From contig JAJPIE010000052.1 of NCBI GenBank assembly GCA_021324935.1, positions 1 through 36,614 on the forward strand: 36,614 nucleotides of DNA, read 5' to 3'. This DNA is from Acidobacteriota bacterium. GTDB taxonomy: Bacteria; Acidobacteriota; Terriglobia; Acidiferrales; UBA7541. The translations under genes were made by a program, and so were the position numbers. The notes under the pieces were generated by a model, which was not told where the DNA came from, made no database searches, and worked only from the letters and a program-made list of their open reading frames with translations. Positions 24,410 through 32,731 of the stretch are shown here, one piece after another (position 1 is the first letter of the stretch; every line of letters starts with the position of its first letter).

Positions 24410-26053
24410 GTGGTGGGGAAACTTACTTGGGGAAAATGGATTTACGCTGCTCTTCTGCCGGGCGCGCTGCTGGCGGCGCCGCCCTTGCGCGCTCAGAACG
24501 CGGATTCAGTATCCACACCCGCACAGACGCAAATTTCCACCGATTCGCTGAAAGAACTGCTGGACACGGTGCGCGAATTGAAAGCCGAAGTGCGGCAGTT
24601 GAATACGCAGCTGGGCGAAGTGTCCGCCGCTGAAGCGCAAAGCGAAGCGGAAACCAGGCGTCTGCAGCAGGAACTTGCCACGGCAACCGAACGCATCCAG
24701 GCGCTGCAGACTCCAGTCAAGAATCCTCCAGCAGCTGCCGCGGGCAATGCGCCGTCTCCGGCACAAGGCGCGGAATCCCGGGCGGCGCTGGTCGGTTTGG
24801 GCGGCGAGGCGCCAGGAGCCTCCCTTCAAGAGCAGCTCTCTCAATTGGAAGAAAAGAGCGATCTCCTCGACGCCAAAATTGCGGATCAATATCAGACCAA
24901 AGTGGAAAGCGGAGCGAAATATCGTCTGCGGCTTTCGGGAATATTTCTTCTGAACCTCTACGGAAACACCGGCAGCGTGAACAACCAGGATTTCCCGGAG
25001 CTCGCGAACGAGACCGCCGCCGGAGCCAGCGACCGTGCGTTCGGCGGTTCGTTGCGGCAGTCGCAAATTAACCTGGAGGGGTTTGGCCCCGACTTCGCGG
25101 GCGCCCACACCAGCGCCAATCTGCGCATGGACTTCGCCGGAAACACTTTGCAGGAATCGAACGGCGCGCTGATGGGCGGCGTACGGCTGCGAACGGGTGT
25201 GTTCCGTATGGATTGGACGAACACGTCGCTGGTCGCCGGACAGGACGCGCTCTTTTTCATTCCGCTGTCACCCTCGTCGCTGTCCAGCCTTGCAGTTCCC
25301 GCGTTTTCCTACTCGGGCAATCTTTGGGGGTGGACGCCGCAGGTGCGCGTCGAGCATCGAATTGCCCTTTCGGAGAATTCCCAGTTCACCGTTTCGGCCG
25401 GAATTCTGGACCAGATTACGGGCGACATCCCGAATCCCGGTCAGGATCGCGACCCGTCCTGGGGGGAACAGTCCGGCCAACCCGGCTACGCGGCGCACAT
25501 TGGGTGGTCCAAGAACACGCCGAAGGGCACCTGGCAAATCGGCGCCGGTGGTTACTATGGCCGGCAATATTGGGGCTTCCATCGCGGCATCGATTCGTGG
25601 ACGGGCACGGTGAACGTGCAGGTTCCGCTCGACAAGTATTTCGAGTTCAGCGCGGCTTACTATCGCGGCCGTGCCGTGGGCGGATTCGGCGGCGGCATTT
25701 CGCAATCGGTGCTGTTCCCTGGCGACCCGGGGCTGGCCACCACTTCCATTTACGGGCTGAATTCCCAGGGCGGCTGGGCGCAACTTACTTTCAAGCCGCG
25801 GCAGGACTTCCGTATCAATGCAGCATTTGGCCAGGACAATCCGTTTGCATCGCAATTGCGATTGTTCCGTGTGGTTCCATCCGAATATGAAGAGCCACTG
25901 CTGAAGAATCAGACCTGGTTTGTGAATGGCATCTACCAGTTGCGATCGAACATTCTCTTCTCTCTGGAATTTCGCAGGCTGGCCACCCACGATCTGGGGC
26001 CTGATGGATACTTCGCGAATGTGACAAATCTCAGCCTGGGGTACCTGTTCTGA
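24410..26053 (+). CDS. Outer-membrane beta-barrel protein with N-terminal coiled coil
   Basis: 547 residues. A signal peptide (about 1-28, ending LRAQ) is followed by a coiled coil (about 42-102, heptad-like Leu in LKELLDTVRELKAEVRQL), an Ala/Pro linker and a short second helix. The rest is a barrel with alternating hydrophobic residues and many Gly/Tyr/Trp. The chain ends in Leu-Phe, the terminal phenylalanine typical of BAM substrates. The plan of coiled coil plus barrel resembles DcaP-like porins, where the coil drives trimerisation. The substrate is unknown. GTG 24410 has CGGAG 6 bases upstream. Its TGA overlaps the ATG of the cupredoxin gene by one base, which couples their translation and points to a shared task. 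Confidence 0.85.
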   Translation: MVGKLTWGKWIYAALLPGALLAAPPLRAQNADSVSTPAQTQISTDSLKELLDTVRELKAEVRQLNTQLGEVSAAEAQSEAETRRLQQELATATERIQALQTPVKNPPAAAAGNAPSPAQGAESRAALVGLGGEAPGASLQEQLSQLEEKSDLLDAKIADQYQTKVESGAKYRLRLSGIFLLNLYGNTGSVNNQDFPELANETAAGASDRAFGGSLRQSQINLEGFGPDFAGAHTSANLRMDFAGNTLQESNGALMGGVRLRTGVFRMDWTNTSLVAGQDALFFIPLSPSSLSSLAVPAFSYSGNLWGWTPQVRVEHRIALSENSQFTVSAGILDQITGDIPNPGQDRDPSWGEQSGQPGYAAHIGWSKNTPKGTWQIGAGGYYGRQYWGFHRGIDSWTGTVNVQVPLDKYFEFSAAYYRGRAVGGFGGGISQSVLFPGDPGLATTSIYGLNSQGGWAQLTFKPRQDFRINAAFGQDNPFASQLRLFRVVPSEYEEPLLKNQTWFVNGIYQLRSNILFSLEFRRLATHDLGPDGYFANVTNLSLGYLF

Positions 26054-26802
26054 TGAGCAACATGCTACATGCCCGGCAAATCGCGCTCGGATTCGTTTTG
26101 GGGATTCTTCTAATTGGCGGAGACGCGTGGGCTCAGCGAAGGAGTGTGAGCGCGGCGGTGGAGATTACGGGAGGGAAGGCGGCGAAGAAAGGAGATGCGC
26201 CGGGGGCGGATCTGTCCGGCGTGGTGATCTGGCTGACGCCGGCTGACGGCCGAGCGCTTCCAAGCGCCGGCGAACTTAAGCGTCCCAGACCGACGATCAC
26301 CCAGCAGAACAAATCTTTCACGCCGCATGTGCTTGTCGTCCAAGTTGGAACGTCGGTATTGTTTCCCAACAAGGACCGATTCCTGCACAATGTTTTCTCC
26401 CTGCATGACGGCCGGCAGTTCGACCTGGGCTTTTACGAGGCGGGTTCCGCGAAAAGCGTCCATTTCGACCGCTCCGGCGTCAGCTATCTGTTCTGCAACA
26501 TCCATCCGGAAATGACCGCCGCGGTGATCGCGGTGGAGACGCCGTACTTTGGAGCATCCGACGCCTCTGGAAAGATCGCGATCCCGGACATCGCGGACGG
26601 GAAATACATTTTGCATGTCTGGTATGAGCGAAGCCTGCCGGAAGATTTGAACAAGCTTGAAAGGGAAGTGGACGTCGCGAGCGGCTCGGCGGATCTGGGA
26701 GTCCTGCGGGTGCAGGCCAATCCGTATTTCACCTCGGCCCACAAGAACAAGTACGGGCAAGACTACGTGCCACCGGCCAGCAGCGACTACAGCCATCCCT
26801 AG
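26053..26802 (+). CDS. Exported cupredoxin-domain protein, amicyanin-like copper site
   Basis: 249 residues with a signal peptide (about 1-27, ending AWAQ). A cupredoxin domain (about 85-162) has the type 1 copper ligands His112 (RFLHNVFS) and Cys148, His151 and Met154 (YLFCNIHPEM). The Cys-x2-His-x2-Met spacing equals that of amicyanin. The segments on both sides (GADLSGVVIWLTP near 51, and GASDASGKIAIPDIADGKYILHVWYE near 167) look like carboxypeptidase-regulatory-type beta folds, so the copper domain seems inserted in or flanked by such a fold. Similar proteins are often labelled methylamine utilisation protein, but no methylamine dehydrogenase genes are present here. Periplasmic electron transfer or copper binding is likely; the partner is unknown. 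It overlaps the porin gene by one base. Confidence 0.85.
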   Translation: MSNMLHARQIALGFVLGILLIGGDAWAQRRSVSAAVEITGGKAAKKGDAPGADLSGVVIWLTPADGRALPSAGELKRPRPTITQQNKSFTPHVLVVQVGTSVLFPNKDRFLHNVFSLHDGRQFDLGFYEAGSAKSVHFDRSGVSYLFCNIHPEMTAAVIAVETPYFGASDASGKIAIPDIADGKYILHVWYERSLPEDLNKLEREVDVASGSADLGVLRVQANPYFTSAHKNKYGQDYVPPASSDYSHP

Positions 26803-26844
26803 GATTCCTTGCGGAGTTCTCTTCCGCTAAATGGCTTAGGAATC
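26803..26844 (+). repeat. Nested inverted repeat after the cupredoxin gene
   Basis: GATTCCT (26803-26809) pairs with AGGAATC (26838-26844). Inside, GCGGA (26811-26815) pairs with TCCGC (26823-26827). It starts directly after the cupredoxin stop codon. No T-run follows, so it is not a canonical intrinsic terminator, though it could protect the 3' end or stall polymerase. Confidence 0.4.
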
Positions 26845-26872
26845 AGTTCGATGCTCGAAAATGTCCATTCGC

Positions 26873-27000
26873 TGCACACTTAACCCGTGCAAAATCAATG
26901 CGTTGATTCGACGCCAGGGGAATGGTACTCTGGCTCAGACAGAGTCTGCTGTGCCACCGGCATGTAGGCGCTTCGGGGTGTTTCACCCCTCCCATTGAAG
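26873..27000 (+). promoter_or_regulatory. Dyad-rich control region and promoter of metK
   Basis: Four hairpins or dyads stand in a row: TGCAC/GTGCA (26873-26891), AATCAA TGCG TTGATT (26893-26908), ACTCTG/CAGAGT (26927-26945) and GGGGTG TTT CACCCC (26975-26989). The last is flanked by CTTC (26971-26974) and GAAG (26997-27000). A promoter TTGATT (26903-26908), 17-base spacer, TACTCT (26926-26931) with TGG upstream fits within it. Its -35 is the right arm of the second dyad and its -10 lies in the left arm of the third. The dyads may therefore be operators, while the GGGGTG hairpin would lie in the transcribed leader. I do not recognise a named SAM riboswitch. Confidence 0.45.
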
Positions 27001-27023
27001 ACGAGCCATAGAGGAGATTGGTT

Positions 27024-28211
27024 TTGAGCGACGGTAACATGCGTAATTTCCTGTTTACATCCGAATCGGTGACGGAAGGTCACCCGGACAAGATTGCCGA
27101 CCAGATTTCGGATGCGGTTTTGGATGAAGTGATGCGGCAGGACCCGAAAGGCCGGGTCGCCTGCGAAACTTTGGTGACCACCGGATTGATCGTGGTCTCC
27201 GGCGAAATCACCACCACGGCGCACGTAAACTACGATGAACTGGCCCGCGAGACGGTGCGCGAGATCGGCTACGACAACGCCGAATACGGTTTTGATTCCA
27301 ACACCTGTGCGGTGGTCTGCACCGTGAAGCGCCAGTCGCCCGACATCGCCATGGGCGTGGACACCGGCGGCGCCGGCGACCAGGGTTTGATGTTCGGTTT
27401 CGCCTGCGATGAGACCGAAGAATTGATGCCGATGCCGGTGCAGTTGGCCCACCGCCTCACGCAACGCCTCTCCGAAGTCCGCAAGAGCAAAAAAGCCGAT
27501 TTCCTGCGTCCTGACGGCAAGTCTCAGGTCACCGTCGAATATCGCGACGGCAAGCCCTGTCGCGTGGATTGCGTGGTGATTTCGACGCAGCACAGCGACA
27601 AGGTTTCGAACGAGGAGCTGCGCAAAGCGATCACCGAGCACGTGATCAAGCCGATCATTCCGGCAAAAATGCTCGATTCCAAGACCAAGTTCCACATCAA
27701 CCCGACCGGGCGCTTCGTGATTGGCGGGCCGATGGGCGATGCGGGCTTGACTGGCCGCAAGATCATTGTGGACACCTACGGCGGCTACAGCCGTCACGGG
27801 GGCGGCGCCTTCTCCGGCAAGGATCCTTCCAAAGTGGACCGCTCGGCCTGCTATATGGCTCGCTACATTGCGAAAAACATCGTGGCTGCCGGACTTGCAA
27901 GCAAAGCGGAAGTGCAGCTTGCCTATGCCAGCGGCGTGGCCGAGCCGGTTTCCGTCATGGTGGATACGTTTGGCACGTCCGCAATTCCGGAAGAGAAGAT
28001 CACTGAACTGGTTCGCCAGAATTTCTCGCTGACGCCCAAAGCGATCATCGAAACCTTGAACCTTCGCCGCCCCGTCTATAAGCCAACCGCCGCGTTTGGC
28101 CACTTCGGCCGTACCGGCGACGGCTTCACGTGGGAAAAGTCCGATCGCGCGGACGCGCTGCGCAAGGCCGCTGGCCTGGGCGCCGTGGCCGAAGCGGTGG
28201 CGCGCCGCTAG
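27024..28211 (+). CDS. metK: S-adenosylmethionine synthetase
   Basis: Makes SAM from methionine and ATP, releasing phosphate and pyrophosphate; it acts in the cytoplasm, normally as a tetramer. The 395-residue protein shows the family signatures [17 protein letters not shown] near the N-terminus, [13 protein letters not shown], the loop [12 protein letters not shown], and [20 protein letters not shown] followed by [16 protein letters not shown]. Start choice: GAGGAG (27011-27016) lies 7 bases before TTG 27024, whereas ATG 27039 has no ribosome site although it would also give a family-like N-terminus. ahcY follows 126 bases later and disposes of the SAH made when SAM is used, so the two form a methyl-cycle unit. 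The dyad-rich stretch upstream suggests regulated expression. Confidence 0.97.
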   Translation: MSDGNMRNFLFTSESVTEGHPDKIADQISDAVLDEVMRQDPKGRVACETLVTTGLIVVSGEITTTAHVNYDELARETVREIGYDNAEYGFDSNTCAVVCTVKRQSPDIAMGVDTGGAGDQGLMFGFACDETEELMPMPVQLAHRLTQRLSEVRKSKKADFLRPDGKSQVTVEYRDGKPCRVDCVVISTQHSDKVSNEELRKAITEHVIKPIIPAKMLDSKTKFHINPTGRFVIGGPMGDAGLTGRKIIVDTYGGYSRHGGGAFSGKDPSKVDRSACYMARYIAKNIVAAGLASKAEVQLAYASGVAEPVSVMVDTFGTSAIPEEKITELVRQNFSLTPKAIIETLNLRRPVYKPTAAFGHFGRTGDGFTWEKSDRADALRKAAGLGAVAEAVARR

Positions 28212-28293
28212 TTTTGGCGCCGCTTATTCACGAAAACCACTTTCCTCTCTGCGGCAAATGAGTCCCTCTTGACGGTGGGGAGCGTTTCAACAG

Positions 28294-28309
28294 AACCGAT
28301 TGCTCGGTT
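28294..28309 (+). other. Small hairpin in the ahcY leader
   Basis: AACCGA (28294-28299), loop TTGC and TCGGTT (28304-28309) form a perfect 6-bp stem 15 bases before the AAGGAG ribosome site of ahcY. It may modulate translation or mark an operator. It does not match what I know of the SAH riboswitch core. Confidence 0.3.
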
Positions 28310-28319
28310 GCAAATCTAG

Positions 28320-29612
<1,293 letters not shown>

Positions 29613-29640
29613 CTCCGCTTCTGCTTGATTTGCGTTTGTA

Positions 29641-29669
29641 GGGCCGGCCTTGGCCGGCCCTTTCTTTTT
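29641..29669 (+). terminator. Strong intrinsic terminator after ahcY
   Basis: GGGCCGGCC (29641-29649) and GGCCGGCCC (29652-29660) form a perfect 9-bp GC stem with a two-base gap, tightened to a small loop by opening the inner pairs. TTTCTTTTT (29661-29669) follows at once. It lies 29 bases after the ahcY stop codon. Confidence 0.92.
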
Positions 29670-29754
29670 GCTATAGCTACCTTTGCGCTAATTCGCTTCC
29701 TGTGCCTTTGCGTTCGACCTCTTTCCAGCGGTTTGCCGGCCACTGCGCAGATTC

Positions 29755-29763
29755 TGCTAAAAT
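29755..29763 (+). promoter_or_regulatory. Extended -10 promoter directly before tldD
   Basis: TGC followed by TAAAAT (29755-29763) is an extended -10 box ending 11 bases before the tldD ATG at 29775. Transcription would start about five bases before the start codon, leaving no room for a Shine-Dalgarno sequence, and none is seen. A TTGCCG at 29733-29738 gives a 19-base spacer, a weak -35 at best. Confidence 0.45.
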
Positions 29764-29774
29764 CGAAATTCGCC

Positions 29775-31235
29775 ATGTGGGACTACTGCGGACATTCGCT
29801 GGATGTGGCTCGGCTTCGCGGCGCGGCTTACGCCGACGTGCGCGTGATGCATCTGCTTCAGCGTGATTTGACCACCAAGGGCGGGTCAGTGGGCACGCTG
29901 GGGCAAAGTGAATCGATCGGGCTGGGGATTCGCGTGGTCGTGAATGGCGCTTGGGGATTTGCGTCCACAGATCAACTTACGCGAGATGGCGTTGGCGCTT
30001 GCGCCGCGCAAGCCGTGGCCATTGCCAAAGCATCGGCGCTGGCGAAGAAGAGCGATGTGCGGCTTGCACCGGAAGGCGTCTACGTGGATAGCTGGCAAGG
30101 GCCCTGCCAGAAAGATCCTTTCGAGATTCCGGTGGAAGCGCAACTTGATCTGTTGCTAAAGGCCGATGCCGCCTTGCGGGCCGTCAAAGGCGTCACACTT
30201 TCCGAAACGGACATGCAGTTCCGCAAAATCGATTCGTGGTTCGCTTCCAGCGCCGGTTCGAAGATTCATCAACGGCGAGTGCACTCCGGCTGCGGAATCG
30301 TCGCTACGTCATTCAAGGACGATGCCATTCAGAAGCGTTCCTATCCGAACAGTTTCGGCGGACAACACGTACTGGGCGGATATGAGTTCATCGAAGCGAT
30401 GGACCTTTTGAAACATGCGCCGCGGATTGCCGAGGAGGCCGTCGCCCTGCATTCGGCGGCGCAGTGCCCGGAAACGCGCGGCACACTGATCCTCGGCGGC
30501 AGCCAATTGGGTCTGCAGATTCACGAGTCCGTTGGCCATCCCATCGAGCTTGACCGCGTCCTCGGCCAGGAAGCGAACTTTGCGGGCACGAGTTTTCTCA
30601 CAGTCGATCAGCTCAACCATTTGCGCTACGCCTCGCCTATCGTGAACATCGTGGCGGACGCGCGCATCGCGCACGGGCCCGGCCTGGGCACTTTCGCCTA
30701 CGACGACGAAGGTGTCACCGCGCAATGTATCGACATCATCAAGGATGGTGAATTTCGCGGCTATCTCTCGAGCCGCGAGACCGCGCATCTCGTTGGCTTG
30801 CAACGCTCCGGCGGCACCATGCGCACCGAAAGCTGGAACCGCCTGCCGATGATTCGCATGACCAACGTGAGCCTGTTGCCCGGCACGTGGACGCCGGAAA
30901 ATCTCATCGCCGATACCGACGACGGCATCCTGATGGAGACGAACCGCTCCTGGTCCATCGACGACCGCCGCTATCAGTTCCAGTTTTCCACCGAAATCGC
31001 CTGGGAAATCAAAAAGGGCAAAAAGGGCCGCATGCTGAAAAATCCCAGTTACAGCGGCATTACCACGGAATTTTGGAACTCCTGCGACGCCATCTGCGGC
31101 GCCGACCATTGGGTGCTCTGGGGCACGCCAAACTGCGGCAAAGGCCAGCCGATGCAGACGATGGGCACGGGCCATGGCGCCGCTCCCGCCCGCTTTCGCA
31201 ACGTTAGAATTGGAACGGCCTTTTCGAACGAATGA
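29775..31235 (+). CDS. tldD: TldD metalloprotease subunit
   Basis: 486 residues of the TldD/PmbA (U62) family. TldD is the metal-bearing half of the heterodimeric protease that degrades unfolded peptides and matures some peptide antibiotics. The metal site HESVGHPIELDR has His250, Glu251 and His255 of the HExxxH motif. A C-terminal Cys454 in PNCGKGQP matches the position expected for the further metal ligand. Other landmarks are GIRVVVNGAWGFAST near residue 51 and AYDDEGV near residue 312. The ATG at 29775 is chosen because the protein then begins as in the family and an extended -10 box lies just upstream; longer in-frame sequence runs through the ahcY terminator. Its stop overlaps the next gene by four bases. 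Confidence 0.94.
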   Translation: MWDYCGHSLDVARLRGAAYADVRVMHLLQRDLTTKGGSVGTLGQSESIGLGIRVVVNGAWGFASTDQLTRDGVGACAAQAVAIAKASALAKKSDVRLAPEGVYVDSWQGPCQKDPFEIPVEAQLDLLLKADAALRAVKGVTLSETDMQFRKIDSWFASSAGSKIHQRRVHSGCGIVATSFKDDAIQKRSYPNSFGGQHVLGGYEFIEAMDLLKHAPRIAEEAVALHSAAQCPETRGTLILGGSQLGLQIHESVGHPIELDRVLGQEANFAGTSFLTVDQLNHLRYASPIVNIVADARIAHGPGLGTFAYDDEGVTAQCIDIIKDGEFRGYLSSRETAHLVGLQRSGGTMRTESWNRLPMIRMTNVSLLPGTWTPENLIADTDDGILMETNRSWSIDDRRYQFQFSTEIAWEIKKGKKGRMLKNPSYSGITTEFWNSCDAICGADHWVLWGTPNCGKGQPMQTMGTGHGAAPARFRNVRIGTAFSNE

Positions 31236-32638
31236 GTCCCACAAGGAAAACCCGCGAGGTTTCGACGCGCCGCGGCGCCGCGGCCGAGGTGCAACTTCGG
31301 CCGGAGCGCGAGTTGCGAGCGATCACGAGCCAGATATTCCGAATCGCGAAATCTCTCGGGCTCCCCGAAGTGGAAGTGCACGTCGATGAAGTCATAGACG
31401 CGCTCACCCGATTTGCGAATAACGCGATTCATCAGCATGTCGCCGAGCATGGCTTGAGCGTTTCGCTACGCGTGGTGGTGGATGGCCGGACGGCGCGCGT
31501 CACGACGAACCGCATCGAGGAAGACGCGCTGCGTTCCACCCTGGAATCGGCGGCTTCGCTCGCCGCCAGCCAACCCAAGGATCCCGGGCTGCTGCCAATT
31601 CCGGGCAAGCAAAAATATCGCCCGGTGAGGCGTTTTTCCGCGCCAACTGCTTCACTATCCGCCGAGATCCGCGCCCGCGCGGTGAAAACCGCATGCGCGC
31701 TTGCCGAAAACAAAGGACAAGTTGCGGCGGGAATTTTTTCCAGCGGGCAAAGCCAAACCGTTTTGGCAAATTCACAAGGTTTGTTTGCGAGCTATCGACA
31801 GACGCAGGCGGAATTTTCGGTCACGATGCAGCAGGGCTCGGCGACAAGCTGGGCTAAGGCCAACGCGGCTGACTATCGCGTCTTCGACCCCCAACAGCTC
31901 GCCAGAAAGGCCAGCGAAAGAGCCGAGCGGGCCATAAATCCCGTTGAGCTCGCCACAGGCCGCTACACGGTGATTCTCGAACCCGCCGCCGTTCTCGATC
32001 TCATTGGCTTTCTCTATTACGATTTTGCCGCCACGGCGGTACGCGATCAGCGTTCCTGTTTCTCTGAGCGCCTAGGCTTGCCCTTGATGGGAAAAAACAT
32101 CACGATATCTGATGACGTTTATCATCCCGAGCAGCTCGGTGCACCCTTCGATGGCGAAGGCATTCCGCGCCAGCGCATCGTGTTGGTTGAGCAAGGTGTG
32201 CCGCGCAACCTGGTCTATTCGCGGCGCTCTGCCAAAAAGGCTCACAAAACGCCCACGGGCCACGGCTTCGCGCTCCCCAACGAATACGGCGAAGCGCCAA
32301 TGAATCTGGTGGTGGAAGGCGGGAAAACCAGTTTGCCGGAGATGATCGCCGGGACCGATCGCGGCCTCTTGGTGACCCGTCTCTGGTATATCCGCGAGGT
32401 GGAGCCTTACGAGAAGATTATGACGGGCATGACGCGCGACGGGTTGTTTCTGGTGGAAAAGGGCCAAGTGACGCGGCCGGTGCGGAATTTCCGATTCAAT
32501 CAATCGATATTGCAAATGTTACGGAATGTCGAAGCCTTGGGACCCTCTCATCGCGCCACCGCCGAGGAATCGTTCGAAATGGTGGTTCCCCCAATGAAAA
32601 TCAGGGAATTTCACTTCAGCGAAGTCACCAAGTTTTGA
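31232..32638 (+). CDS. pmbA: TldE/PmbA family subunit
   Basis: 468 residues; the non-metal partner (TldE, also called PmbA) of TldD. It lacks an HExxxH motif, as expected. Landmarks are VHVDEVIDALTRFANNAIHQ near residue 50, GLSVSLRVVVDGRTARVTTN near 75, ATGRYTVILEPAAVLDLIGF near 242 and GLLVTRLWYIREV near 379. The first 30 residues are Arg-rich and not clearly homologous, but the ATG at 31232 overlaps the tldD stop (ATGA) and so is the natural coupled start. Together the two genes encode a complete TldD/E protease. No small peptide gene that could be a dedicated substrate was seen next to them. Confidence 0.93.
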   Translation: MSPTRKTREVSTRRGAAAEVQLRPERELRAITSQIFRIAKSLGLPEVEVHVDEVIDALTRFANNAIHQHVAEHGLSVSLRVVVDGRTARVTTNRIEEDALRSTLESAASLAASQPKDPGLLPIPGKQKYRPVRRFSAPTASLSAEIRARAVKTACALAENKGQVAAGIFSSGQSQTVLANSQGLFASYRQTQAEFSVTMQQGSATSWAKANAADYRVFDPQQLARKASERAERAINPVELATGRYTVILEPAAVLDLIGFLYYDFAATAVRDQRSCFSERLGLPLMGKNITISDDVYHPEQLGAPFDGEGIPRQRIVLVEQGVPRNLVYSRRSAKKAHKTPTGHGFALPNEYGEAPMNLVVEGGKTSLPEMIAGTDRGLLVTRLWYIREVEPYEKIMTGMTRDGLFLVEKGQVTRPVRNFRFNQSILQMLRNVEALGPSHRATAEESFEMVVPPMKIREFHFSEVTKF

Positions 32639-32695
32639 GCTGGTCAGGCGTCACAGAGCCACGCATTTCCGAATACATGCGATAAAAATTCTGCA

Positions 32696-32725
32696 TTGTA
32701 CTTCGCGGGCGGCGGCCTCTATTAC
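32696..32725 (+). promoter_or_regulatory. Candidate promoter for gltB
   Basis: TTGTAC (32696-32701), an 18-base spacer and TATTAC (32720-32725) form a sigma-70-like promoter whose start would fall at about 32732, the A of the gltB ATG. No Shine-Dalgarno sequence is present before the ATG, so the mRNA may be leaderless. Confidence 0.4.
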
Positions 32726-32731
32726 TCTGAT

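Noticed and set aside
31205..31210. TAGAAT as a -10 box for pmbA
   Set aside because: It lies inside the tldD coding end, where the conserved FRNVRIG residues dictate the bases, has no TG extension, and the ATGA overlap already explains pmbA expression.
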